NCBI GenBank assembly: GCA_017411385.1
Contig: JAFQQF010000006.1
Coordinates: 1-64,000 of the forward strand
Direction: 5' to 3'
From: Ruminococcus sp.
Lineage (GTDB): Bacteria; Bacillota; Clostridia; Oscillospirales; Acutalibacteraceae
Length of the DNA: 64,000 bases
Shown here: positions 42,792-50,676 of the stretch, in pieces
Layout of the letters: each line of letters opens with the position of its first letter
Numbering within the stretch: the first letter of the stretch is position 1
Program-made: the position numbers and the translations under genes
Notes under the pieces: model-generated
Told to the model about the DNA's origin: nothing
Database searches by the model: none
The model's input: only the letters and a program-made list of their open reading frames with translations

Positions 42792-43337
42792 ATGAGAGTA
42801 ATTACAGGTTCAGCTCGAGGCAGAAAGCTCGAAACCCTTTCGGGGGAGGATGTGCGTCCTACTACCGACAAGGTTAAGGAATCGGTTTTCTCTATAATTC
42901 AGTTTCAGCTTCAAGGCAGAATGTTCCTCGATTTGTTTGCAGGCTCAGGACAAATGGGAGTTGAAGCACTTTCCCGCGGTGCAAAGGGTGCATATTTCCT
43001 TGATATGCGAAGAGATGCGGTGGCAGTTATCAGAAAGAATCTCTCTGCCACAGGCCTTGAGGATAAAGCAGAGGTCAGATGTGCCGATTCGCTGATGTTC
43101 CTGTCGATCTGTCCCGTTAAGTTTGATATAGCTTTTGTGGACCCGCCCTATAATAAAGGAATTGCAAAGAAGGCTTTGGAAGCTTTACCCTCTGTTATGA
43201 ATCAGTCAGGCGTCATAGTGGTAGAAACAGCTGCAGAGGAAGAGCTCCCCGAAAGCACAGGCGAATTTGTTCTTGACAGAACCTACCGCTATGGTAAAAT
43301 AAAGATAACAACCTACAGATGTCCTGTGGAGGACTGA
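42792..43337 (+). CDS. rsmD: 16S rRNA (guanine-966-N2)-methyltransferase
   Basis: 181 aa. MRVITGSARGRKLETLSGED start, RPTTDKVKESVFSII, SAM motif FLDLFAGSGQMGVEALSRGA and catalytic DPPYNKG. It is followed 19 bp later by coaD, its usual partner. Confidence 0.95.
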   Translation: MRVITGSARGRKLETLSGEDVRPTTDKVKESVFSIIQFQLQGRMFLDLFAGSGQMGVEALSRGAKGAYFLDMRRDAVAVIRKNLSATGLEDKAEVRCADSLMFLSICPVKFDIAFVDPPYNKGIAKKALEALPSVMNQSGVIVVETAAEEELPESTGEFVLDRTYRYGKIKITTYRCPVED

Positions 43338-43356
43338 CACTTTTGGAGGTGTTATT

Positions 43357-43839
43357 ATGAAAATAGCAATTTGTCCCGGTAGCTTTGACCCTGTAACTCT
43401 GGGCCATCTTGATATTATTTCCCGTGCGTCAGGACTTTTTGACAAGGTGATTGTTGCGGTGCTGTGCAATATGGATAAAAACCCCAGCTTCACCGTTGAA
43501 GAGAGAATGGAGTTGCTCCGTCAGGTTACTTCTCAGTATGATAACGTAGAGATAGACAGCTTCCAAGGGCTTTTGGTGGATTATGCAAAGGAAAAGGGTG
43601 CGGTGGCTGTTGTTAAAGGTCTGAGAGCGGTTTCTGACTTTGAATATGAATTTCAGATGTCGATGATTAACAAGAAGCTTTATGCCGATGTTGAAACTGT
43701 TTACCTTAATACAAGTCAGGACTATATGTACTTAAGCTCCAGCGTTGTGAAGCAGATTGCATCCTTCGGCGGAGATATAAGCAATTTTGTTCCTGAGGCA
43801 ATTCACGATAAAATAGTTGACAGACTGAGAAATATATGA
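43357..43839 (+). CDS. coaD: Phosphopantetheine adenylyltransferase
   Basis: 160 aa. The start KIAICPGSFDPVTLGHLDII contains the (T/H)xGH nucleotidyltransferase motif; VVKGLRAVSDFEYEFQMSMI and YMYLSSSVVKQIA follow. It makes dephospho-CoA. AATTTTGGAGGTG precedes the ATG. Confidence 0.96.
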   Translation: MKIAICPGSFDPVTLGHLDIISRASGLFDKVIVAVLCNMDKNPSFTVEERMELLRQVTSQYDNVEIDSFQGLLVDYAKEKGAVAVVKGLRAVSDFEYEFQMSMINKKLYADVETVYLNTSQDYMYLSSSVVKQIASFGGDISNFVPEAIHDKIVDRLRNI

Positions 43840-43889
43840 AATAATATAAGTGTGTACTTGGATTTTCAGATTGGAAAGGGAGATATATA

Positions 43890-44372
43890 ATGAAACGCGT
43901 AGAAGAACTTATTAACGAACTGCAGACCATTATGGAGGAAGCTAAGGCTGTTCCCCTCACAGGCGGTAAGTCCCTTGTGGACACAGAGCAGGTTATGGAT
44001 ATTCTTGACGAAATCCGTGATTCTCTGCCTTCTGAGGTTCGTCAGGCTAAGAATATTGTTGCTGACAGAGGCCAGATTATTGCTGAGGCTAAGAAGGAAG
44101 CTGAAACAATCATCCGTGATGCTGAGGAGCGTAAGAAGAAGCTTGTTGAGCAGGATGAGATTGTTCGCAGTGCTCATGCCCGCGCAAACGAGATTATGAA
44201 TGACGTTAAGGCAAAGACCTCTGATATGCGCAAGGCAGCCAGCGACTTTGTTGAGGATGTTATGAAGAAGACTGACGAGGCTATTACAGCACAGCTCACA
44301 GAGCTTAGAAAGACTCGCCAGAACATCAAAATGGCAAACAAAGTAGGCAATGGCGACAACGCAAATATGTAA
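43890..44372 (+). CDS. Coiled-coil protein resembling ATP-synthase b/V-type E subunits
   Basis: 160 aa, almost entirely helical and charged, with a long amphipathic coiled coil (IIAEAKKEAETIIRDAEERK ...). Clostridia commonly carry such a protein next to coaD, often annotated as an ATPase or ATP synthase subunit by similarity of coiled coils. No catalytic motif exists; a DivIVA-like or scaffolding role is equally possible. It is followed directly by a dockerin relic and a terminator. Confidence 0.65.
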   Translation: MKRVEELINELQTIMEEAKAVPLTGGKSLVDTEQVMDILDEIRDSLPSEVRQAKNIVADRGQIIAEAKKEAETIIRDAEERKKKLVEQDEIVRSAHARANEIMNDVKAKTSDMRKAASDFVEDVMKKTDEAITAQLTELRKTRQNIKMANKVGNGDNANM

Positions 44373-44378
44373 TTAATA

Positions 44379-44414
44379 AACATTCAGAAGCACATTGCAG
44401 GACTTGAATATTAA
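44379..44414 (+). pseudogene. Relic of a dockerin gene 3' end
   Basis: Bases 44379-44414 read NIQKHIAGLEY-stop in one frame, the C-terminus found in the dockerin trio (IQKYIAGLEY at 27079, 27810 and 28856). It begins 6 bp after the coiled-coil gene stop, with no start or upstream dockerin loop. The 30 bp downstream and the hairpin that follows also resemble the 3' flank of dockerin protein 3 (GGAGGGC/GCCCTCC type stem). It is a leftover of a dockerin gene lost by deletion or moved by recombination. Confidence 0.75.
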
Positions 44415-44430
44415 TCGAACAGTATTTTGT

Positions 44431-44462
44431 GCAGGAGGGCGAATGCTCTCCTGCTTTCTTTT
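44431..44462 (+). terminator. Terminator inherited from the dockerin relic
   Basis: GCAGGAG (44431-44437) and CTCCTGC (44448-44454), then TTTCTTTTTG. It now ends the rsmD-coaD-coiled-coil unit. Confidence 0.75.
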
Positions 44463-44536
44463 TGCCTTTTTGAAATGTAACCGTTTGTAACTTTCTGAGC
44501 AAAGGGAACAAAATCGAACAAACATTCTAAAAACTT

Positions 44537-44573
44537 AGGCGTAATCGCGGTTTTAGGCGGTTACGCCTTTTCT
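44537..44573 (+). terminator. Second hairpin upstream of the mraZ promoter
   Basis: AGGCGTAA (44537-44544) pairs with TTACGCCT (44561-44568), then TTTCTTTG. It insulates the division cluster from upstream transcription. The rest of the 44463-44654 stretch is AT-rich and holds nothing I recognise. Confidence 0.65.
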
Positions 44574-44654
44574 TTGTGTATTATGCAATAAAATGGCTTT
44601 GTAATTTTGTTTAAGATTATCTGTAATTTTTGTAAAAAAAGTGTAATCTTTCTC

Positions 44655-44683
44655 TTGCAATCCGTAAACCTATGAGTTATAAT
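44655..44683 (+). promoter_or_regulatory. Promoter of the division and cell-wall cluster
   Basis: TTGCAA (44655-44660), a 17-bp spacer and TATAAT (44678-44683). Confidence 0.8.
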
Positions 44684-44700
44684 ATTGTTACAGTGTCAAA

Positions 44701-44727
44701 TGGTGTTATTTTGGTGGCACTTGGTGG
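44701..44727 (+). promoter_or_regulatory. Candidate MraZ operator (three TGGTG repeats)
   Basis: TGGTG at 44701, 44712 and 44722, about one helical turn apart, between the promoter and the mraZ ribosome-binding site (GGAGG at 44751). MraZ is known to bind short G-rich direct repeats (TGGGN type in Escherichia coli) in the leader of its own operon, so autoregulation is expected. Confidence 0.55.
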
Positions 44728-44764
44728 TAAAAATCGAGCAAATTTTGAGCGGAGGTGGGAAATA

Positions 44765-45193
44765 GTGTTTACAGGTATTAACAGCCAGAGTCTGGATGCT
44801 AAGGGCAGAGTCATTATTTCTCCCGAATACCGCGAGGAATTAGGCGAGAGCTTTTACATCACACTTGCTTTTAACAAGAAACCAAGTATTCAGGTTCTGG
44901 GTGTTGCACAGTTTGAGCACATCCGCGACCAGATTAGAAATATGACTGCCGACAAGGCGATGAGATTTCAGCATCTCTTCATTGCTCCTGCAACCTTGGT
45001 TACTCCCAATGCTCAGGGCAGAATTCAGATTCCCAAAACCATCCGTGATTTAACCAGACTTGATAAAGACGTTATGGTACTGGGTATGGATAACAGAGTT
45101 GAAATTTGGGACAAGGCTACCTACGAGGAGTTTATGCAAGAGAGTATGGAAGAATCCTTTGCAGATGCTCTGGAGCTTCTCAAGCTGTTCTGA
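44765..45193 (+). CDS. mraZ: Transcriptional regulator MraZ
   Basis: 142 aa from GTG 44765 (GGAGG 9 bp upstream); the longer frame from 44672 overlaps the promoter. Two SpoVT-AbrB-like halves with the DxxxR motifs (LDAKGRVIISPEYREEL and NAQGRIQIPKTIRDL). MraZ represses the dcw cluster in Gram-negatives and forms ring oligomers. It is 1 bp from rsmH. Confidence 0.94.
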   Translation: MFTGINSQSLDAKGRVIISPEYREELGESFYITLAFNKKPSIQVLGVAQFEHIRDQIRNMTADKAMRFQHLFIAPATLVTPNAQGRIQIPKTIRDLTRLDKDVMVLGMDNRVEIWDKATYEEFMQESMEESFADALELLKLF

Positions 45194-45194
45194 T

Positions 45195-46121
45195 ATGGAG
45201 TTTAAGCATTTATCTGTTCTGCTTTCTGAAACAATCGAGGGGCTTAACGTAAAGCCCGACGGTATATATGTTGACGGAACGGCAGGCGGCGGAGGACACT
45301 CATCCGAAATTCTGAGAGGTCTTAAAAGCGGAAAGCTTTATTCCATTGACAGAGATCCGGATGCAATAAAAACAGTTACCGAAAGGTTTAAAGACGAGCC
45401 TTGCTCCGTTGTTGTTAAAGGTCGCTTCGGCGATATGAAGGAGCTTCTTAAAGCTTACGGTGTTGAAAAGGTAGACGGAGTGCTCCTTGATATAGGAGTT
45501 TCCTCCCATCAGCTTGACACCGCTCAGCGCGGCTTTTCTTTCCACGAGGATGCACCTCTTGATATGCGTATGAGTCAGGAGGGGGAGAGTGCTAAGTCCC
45601 TTGTGAACAATCTGCCTTATGCAGAGCTTGCAAGGATTATCGGCACCTACGGCGAGGATAAATTCGCTTCGAGCATTGCGAGAGCGATTGTGCGATACAG
45701 AGAAAACCAAAAGGAAATCGAAACTACTTTGGAGCTTGCGGAGATTATTAAGAGCGCGGTGCCCCAGAGAGTAAGAAGGGAAGGACACCCTGCACGTCAG
45801 ACATTCCAAGCAATCAGAATTGCTGTAAACGACGAGTTCGGCGAGCTGGAGCGTGGACTTGACTCAGCCTTTGAAATGCTGAGAAGCGGCGGAAGACTTG
45901 CGGTAATCACCTTCCATTCCATTGAGGACAGAATCACAAAGCAGAGAATGGCAAAGTGGTGCACAGGCTGTACCTGTCCTCCCGATTTTCCCGTTTGTGT
46001 ATGCGGTAACAAACCGCAGGCAAAGCTCATTACAAGAAAGCCTGTGACAGCTTCAAAAGAAGAGCTTCAAATTAATCAGCGAAGCAGAAGTGCAAAGCTG
46101 AGAGTGTGTGAAAAGCTGTAA
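45195..46121 (+). CDS. rsmH: 16S rRNA (cytosine-1402-N4)-methyltransferase
   Basis: 308 aa from ATG 45195 immediately after mraZ. Start MEFKHLSVLLSETIEGL, SAM motif YVDGTAGGGGHSSEIL, LLDIGVSSHQLD, and RLAVITFHSIEDRITKQ. It modifies the ribosomal P-site. It is standard second gene of the cluster. Confidence 0.97.
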   Translation: MEFKHLSVLLSETIEGLNVKPDGIYVDGTAGGGGHSSEILRGLKSGKLYSIDRDPDAIKTVTERFKDEPCSVVVKGRFGDMKELLKAYGVEKVDGVLLDIGVSSHQLDTAQRGFSFHEDAPLDMRMSQEGESAKSLVNNLPYAELARIIGTYGEDKFASSIARAIVRYRENQKEIETTLELAEIIKSAVPQRVRREGHPARQTFQAIRIAVNDEFGELERGLDSAFEMLRSGGRLAVITFHSIEDRITKQRMAKWCTGCTCPPDFPVCVCGNKPQAKLITRKPVTASKEELQINQRSRSAKLRVCEKL

Positions 46122-46208
46122 TCGACAGCTTGTGTGAGTAAAGAGATGCTCACAGAGAAGGTATAGAAAGAGAAATTTCAGAGTTTATACTCTAAAGGGG
46201 AATTTTTA

Positions 46209-46730
46209 ATGGCTTACGGTACAATAGACAGAGGATACGACCTCAGCCTCTTTGAAACTCAGGGTACAGCCGCAAGAAAAACGGCACCCATAAAGCAGAA
46301 GAAAAAACAGCCTAAAGCCAAGGTTGTGAAAATGTCTGAGTTTCAGTACGACCAAGCACCCAGAAGAAAACACAATTTTGCTTCTCTTGCAGTGGGATTT
46401 GTAATTGCAGTTGTGGTTGCTTCTATTGTGGGTGTGATTATCCACGGTCACGTTCAGGTTGCTGAGCTTAACGAGCAGATTGCCTCTGCACAGGTTGAGC
46501 TTGAGCATAGACAAAGCGAGTACATCCAGATGTCTGCCAAGGTTGAAGGCTTCCTTTCAACTGCCGCGGTTGAGGATTATGCACGCACACAGCTTGGTAT
46601 GACCAAGGCGACAAATCAGCAAAAGGAGTACATCAGCCTTTCTCAGGGAGATAAAGCTGTTGTGTATTCCGATGCCCAGTCAAATGTGTTCACAGAAATA
46701 GGCGCATTCTTTGAGTCGCTGTGGTCATAA
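46209..46730 (+). CDS. ftsL: FtsL-like cell division protein
   Basis: 173 aa. Basic cytoplasmic N-terminus (~1-58), one transmembrane helix (LAVGFVIAVVVASIVGVIIH), then a periplasm-equivalent coiled coil (VAELNEQIASAQVELEHRQS) ending in the FtsL/DivIC-type segment VEDYARTQLGMTKA. The position after rsmH is diagnostic. AAAGGGG precedes the ATG. A terminator-like hairpin follows. Confidence 0.88.
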   Translation: MAYGTIDRGYDLSLFETQGTAARKTAPIKQKKKQPKAKVVKMSEFQYDQAPRRKHNFASLAVGFVIAVVVASIVGVIIHGHVQVAELNEQIASAQVELEHRQSEYIQMSAKVEGFLSTAAVEDYARTQLGMTKATNQQKEYISLSQGDKAVVYSDAQSNVFTEIGAFFESLWS

Positions 46731-46768
46731 CATACAATTTTTGCTAATAAGTATGTTATGTGAGAAAC

Positions 46769-46800
46769 AAGAGTTGAGATTTTAGTCTTAACTCTTTTTC
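46769..46800 (+). terminator. Terminator between ftsL and spoVD
   Basis: AAGAGTTGAGA / TCTTAACTCTT with one G-U pair and a 6-nt loop, then TTTC. It splits the cluster, implying independent transcription of spoVD and the genes after it. Confidence 0.75.
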
Positions 46801-46876
46801 TGCTATTCTAAGGATATTAAATTTTTAAATTTTATGACAATTATCGCGGTTTTGCATGGAAGGGAGCGGTGAATAT

Positions 46877-49144
46877 ATGGCTAAAAATCAGATGAGCTTT
46901 TCACAAAAGCTGAAAGCTCTGGGAGAGAAGATACAACGAAATTTCAAGCTCAGGTCAAATATTCTGTTGGCGATTATTCTTATCCTAGGTTTTGGTGCAA
47001 CAGTGTGCCGATTGGGTTATTTGCAGATTTTTATGGCAGATGAATTGCAGCAGAGAGCAGTCGATCAGCAGCTTACAGATACCACAATCTCGGCAAAACG
47101 AGGCACAATCTACGATGCATCAGGAAAAATCCTCGCAACCTCTGCTTCTGTGTGGAGATTGGTGTTGGCTCCTGTTTACTTTGAGAATGATGTGGAAAGA
47201 CGCTTTGTTGCAAAAGGACTTTCCGAAATCGTTGACGTAGATGAAGAGAAAATATTTGAAAAAGCTCAGCAGAACAGCTACTACGTTGAAATCAAGCGTC
47301 AGGTAGAGTCAGATACAAGAGAAAAAATTCTTGAGTTTCAGGATGAAATTGACGAAGAAGGTATCAACACAAATGTAATCTTCCTTCTTGATGACTACAA
47401 GCGCTACTATCCTTACGGAGATTTGGCATCTTCTGTAATCGGCTTTACAGGTTCAGATGACCAAGGCCTTTCGGGTATTGAATATCAGTACGATAAGGAG
47501 CTTACAGGTACCCCCGGCAGACTGATTACTGCCACAAATGCTCAGGGTACTGCAATGCCCTTCCAGTACAGTCAGAATATAGATGCTATTGATGGCTACA
47601 ATTTGGTGCTTACAATTGATGAAACGATTCAGTCGATTGTTGAAAAATATTTGGAGCAGGCTATCATTGAACACGCAGTTTATAACCGCGGTGTTTGCAT
47701 TATTATGGATGTCAACACAGGTGCTGTAAAGGCTATGGCATCAGTTGGCGGCTTCGATTTGAACGACCCCTATACACTTCCTGAGGAAGTAAGGGCAGAA
47801 ATCCGCAAGCTTCCGGAGGAGAAACGTCTTGAAGCGGAAAGTGCAGCTCTCTCAAAAATGTGGAGAAATAAAGCTGTATCCGATACCTACTATCCCGGCT
47901 CTGTATTCAAGATGTTTACAGCAGCTATGGGCGTTGAGGAGAATTTGGTTTCTGAGGAGTCTACCTTCTATTGCCCCGGCTATTACACAGTTACGGGTCA
48001 GACAATGCATTGCCACGAACACTCAGGTCACGGCACCCAGAATTTCCGTGAATCTATCCTTAATTCCTGTAACCCTGCTTTTATGCAGCAGGGTGAGCTC
48101 ATTGGCGAGAAGCTCTTCTGGCAGTATTATCAAGCCTTCGGCTTTTCTGAGAGAACAGGCATCGACCTGCCCGGTGAAGCATACGACATTTTCTTCTCTG
48201 AGGATGGCTCAATGCTTCCTGTTAACCTTGCCACCGCTTCCTTCGGACAGAACTTTGCGGTAACTCCCATTCAGGTGGCTACTGCTGTTTGTGCTATTGC
48301 CAACGGAGGATATATGGTTCAGCCCCACGTGGTTTCTCAGATTCTTGACGATGAGGGAAATGTTCATTCCACCACCTCCACCGAGGTTAAGCGTCAGGCA
48401 ATATCATCACAAACAGCCGCGCTCATAGCGGACATTCTTGAGGAAAACGTGTCCTCCGGTTCGGGAAGAAACGGCTATGTTGCAGGCTACAGAGTAGCAG
48501 GTAAAACCGGTACCTCTGAGAAAAAGCTCGACTCCAATGGTGACGGAATTGACGACTACATTGCTTCCTTCTGCGGCTTTGCTCCTGCAGATAATGCGGA
48601 GGTTGTCTGCCTTGTGTTCTTCGATACCCCCACAGGTGCGGCTTACTACGGAAGTCAGGTTGCGGCTCCTGTTTTTGCACAGATTATGTCTGAGGTTCTG
48701 CCTTATCTTCAGGTTGCAACCCAGTATACAGAGGAAGAGCTTGCAGAGCTTGATGCTATTGCAGGCACCTACGTGGGAATGAGCGTTGAAGAAGCACAGA
48801 GCGCGGCTTCATCAGAAGGCTTTACTACTTCTGTAAAGGGTGAGGGCGATACCGTTCTGGCTCAGGTGCCCGGTGCAGGAACACCCATTCCTCAGGGCGG
48901 AAACGTGGTGCTTTACACAGATGAGGACAGCGCAAAAACTCAGATTGAGATTCCTGATTTGACAGGCTATACGGTTTATGACGTGAACTACCTGTGCTCG
49001 ATATATGATATAAACATCAGCATCACAGGTGCTACTGATTCCTACCTGTGCACTTCAACCTCTCAAAGCATACCGGCAGGTACCTTGGTATCACCGGGTA
49101 CTCTTGTTACGGTGAATTTCACGACCGGAGGCCTCAGCGATTAA
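46877..49144 (+). CDS. spoVD: Class B penicillin-binding protein with PASTA repeats (SpoVD/FtsI type)
   Basis: 755 aa from ATG 46877. Cytoplasmic tail and one transmembrane helix (~28-50), PBP dimerisation domain, transpeptidase with SxxK (GSVFK, Ser ~342), SxN (SCNP ~397) and KTG (GKTGTSEK ~542), then two PASTA domains (~628-690 and ~690-755). Either the vegetative FtsI or the sporulation SpoVD; PASTA repeats occur in both groups and only one class B gene is visible here. Position between ftsL and mraY is normal. Confidence 0.93.
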   Translation: MAKNQMSFSQKLKALGEKIQRNFKLRSNILLAIILILGFGATVCRLGYLQIFMADELQQRAVDQQLTDTTISAKRGTIYDASGKILATSASVWRLVLAPVYFENDVERRFVAKGLSEIVDVDEEKIFEKAQQNSYYVEIKRQVESDTREKILEFQDEIDEEGINTNVIFLLDDYKRYYPYGDLASSVIGFTGSDDQGLSGIEYQYDKELTGTPGRLITATNAQGTAMPFQYSQNIDAIDGYNLVLTIDETIQSIVEKYLEQAIIEHAVYNRGVCIIMDVNTGAVKAMASVGGFDLNDPYTLPEEVRAEIRKLPEEKRLEAESAALSKMWRNKAVSDTYYPGSVFKMFTAAMGVEENLVSEESTFYCPGYYTVTGQTMHCHEHSGHGTQNFRESILNSCNPAFMQQGELIGEKLFWQYYQAFGFSERTGIDLPGEAYDIFFSEDGSMLPVNLATASFGQNFAVTPIQVATAVCAIANGGYMVQPHVVSQILDDEGNVHSTTSTEVKRQAISSQTAALIADILEENVSSGSGRNGYVAGYRVAGKTGTSEKKLDSNGDGIDDYIASFCGFAPADNAEVVCLVFFDTPTGAAYYGSQVAAPVFAQIMSEVLPYLQVATQYTEEELAELDAIAGTYVGMSVEEAQSAASSEGFTTSVKGEGDTVLAQVPGAGTPIPQGGNVVLYTDEDSAKTQIEIPDLTGYTVYDVNYLCSIYDINISITGATDSYLCTSTSQSIPAGTLVSPGTLVTVNFTTGGLSD

Positions 49145-49163
49145 TATCTTTTTCGGAGGAAAT

Positions 49164-49610
49164 ATGATTACTGATAAACTGACGATATACGGTGAGAATT
49201 CAAAAGCTGAGCTTGTGAGAAAGCTTTTGCTGCAATGCTCAGAAAAGCTTTCTCTTTCCGTTGCAGACACAGTAGTGTGTCTGGATGACAGCTTTGAGGA
49301 AGCATTAGAAAGTACCGATGCTCAGCATTTGGTGATTGATTATAAATATGTTGAAAAGCTTATCGAAAAGGATAGGGCTTTTACTTACTCTCTTTCAGAC
49401 AGCCGTGCGGATGTTGCGGCTTTGAACATTCAGCAAAGAACGCATAGTGTGTGCTTTGAGCTTCTGAATGGTAGTTTTATGAGCAGGATTTTTATTCCCC
49501 TTACAAATGAACACACACCATATACGGTGATTGTTACTTGTTGTGTGTTGATTTTATGGTCAGTACCTGCAGAAAAAATCGTGGAAACTATCAACGAATT
49601 ACTTAAATAA
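49164..49610 (+). CDS. Truncated Mur-ligase-like protein in the murE/murF position
   Basis: 148 aa. The C-terminal two thirds follow the pattern of a Mur ligase central domain: FTYSLSDSRADVAALNIQQ (like the adenine-pocket strand of MurE/F), a FELLN strand, then IPLTNEHTPYTVIVTCCVLI in the place of the G-x-HNxxNxxAAxA helix and VPAEKIVETINELL in the place of Gxxxxxixxal. The ATP-binding GxxGKT loop, catalytic Lys and C-terminal ligase domain are absent, and even the His-Asn core is altered. It starts after GGAGGAAAT and is well placed for translation. It therefore looks like a remnant or repurposed fragment of murE/murF at their usual site between ftsI and mraY. The assignment rests on pattern only. 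Confidence 0.6.
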   Translation: MITDKLTIYGENSKAELVRKLLLQCSEKLSLSVADTVVCLDDSFEEALESTDAQHLVIDYKYVEKLIEKDRAFTYSLSDSRADVAALNIQQRTHSVCFELLNGSFMSRIFIPLTNEHTPYTVIVTCCVLILWSVPAEKIVETINELLK

Positions 49611-49619
49611 AGGACGGAA

Positions 49620-50648
49620 ATGGCTATGATTAATTGTTTATGGGCTTTAGGTGCGGCAATTCTTGCTTTTGGTGTTTCGGCACTTCTGGGCAAAATACTT
49701 ATACCTTATCTTCACAAGCTGAAGTTCGGTCAGACAATCCTTGAGATTGGTCCCGATTGGCACAAGAAAAAGCAGGGCACTCCCACAATGGGCGGTATTA
49801 TGTTCATTGTCGGTATACTTCTTTCTACCGTTGCTTTGTATACAGCACGAATTCTTCTCAGTCAGAATGTGCCTACCGTGGAGCAGTTCAATATATTTAT
49901 AGGTCTTATTATGGCTCTGTGCTATGGTATCATCGGCTTTATTGATGATTACATCAAGGTTGTGAAAAAACGCAATCTGGGACTTACAGCACCTCAGAAA
50001 CTCGTAATGCAGTTTGCAGTTGCCATTGCTTATCTTTTAGCTCTTCGCTACATCGGCGGAGATGCAGGACTCACCTCAACCGTGATTCCTTTCTTTGGTG
50101 CTGTGGAGCTTGGTTGGTTCTACTATGTGATTGCTTCTGTGGTTATTGTTGGTATTGTTAATGCTACCAATCTTACAGACGGTATAGATGGTCTTGACGG
50201 TTCAATCACCTTCTTTGCCGCAATCTTTATGCTTCTTATTTCAAGTATGCTTTCAAATGTAGGCGGTGTGATTGAAAGTGCCGCTCTTGCAGGCGGATGC
50301 CTCGGTTTCCTTGTTTGGAATTTCCATCCCGCAAAGGTGTTTATGGGCGATACAGGTTCTCTGTTCCTTGGCGGTATGGTTTGTTCTGTGCTTTTTGCAC
50401 TTGATGTTCCCATTCTTGTGATTCTCATCGGCATTGTTTATCTTGCGGAGATGTTCTCTGTAATGCTTCAGGTTACATATTTCAAGCTCACTCACGGCAA
50501 GCGTCTTTTCAAGATGAGTCCTATTCATCATCACTTTGAAATGTGCGGATGGTCTGAGGTAAAGATTGTTTGTGTGTTCTCACTTGTTACTGCTGTTGCA
50601 GGTATTGTAGCGGTGCTTCTCACGTATTTCGGAGTTATAGCCCGATAA
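49620..50648 (+). CDS. mraY: Phospho-MurNAc-pentapeptide translocase
   Basis: 342 aa, ten predicted transmembrane helices. Signature motifs: GTPTMGGIMF, IGFIDDYIKV, NLTDGIDGLDGS, FMGDTGSLFLGG, and MSPIHHHFE. It makes lipid I. AAAGGACGG precedes the ATG. Confidence 0.97.
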   Translation: MAMINCLWALGAAILAFGVSALLGKILIPYLHKLKFGQTILEIGPDWHKKKQGTPTMGGIMFIVGILLSTVALYTARILLSQNVPTVEQFNIFIGLIMALCYGIIGFIDDYIKVVKKRNLGLTAPQKLVMQFAVAIAYLLALRYIGGDAGLTSTVIPFFGAVELGWFYYVIASVVIVGIVNATNLTDGIDGLDGSITFFAAIFMLLISSMLSNVGGVIESAALAGGCLGFLVWNFHPAKVFMGDTGSLFLGGMVCSVLFALDVPILVILIGIVYLAEMFSVMLQVTYFKLTHGKRLFKMSPIHHHFEMCGWSEVKIVCVFSLVTAVAGIVAVLLTYFGVIAR

Positions 50649-50676
50649 GTTTTTCTCACAGATTCGGAGTGATATT

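Noticed and set aside
46731..46738. CATACAAT just after ftsL, resembling a sigma-E -10 box upstream of spoVD
   Set aside because: No matching -35 at the right spacing, and it lies upstream of a terminator hairpin, so it cannot drive spoVD well.
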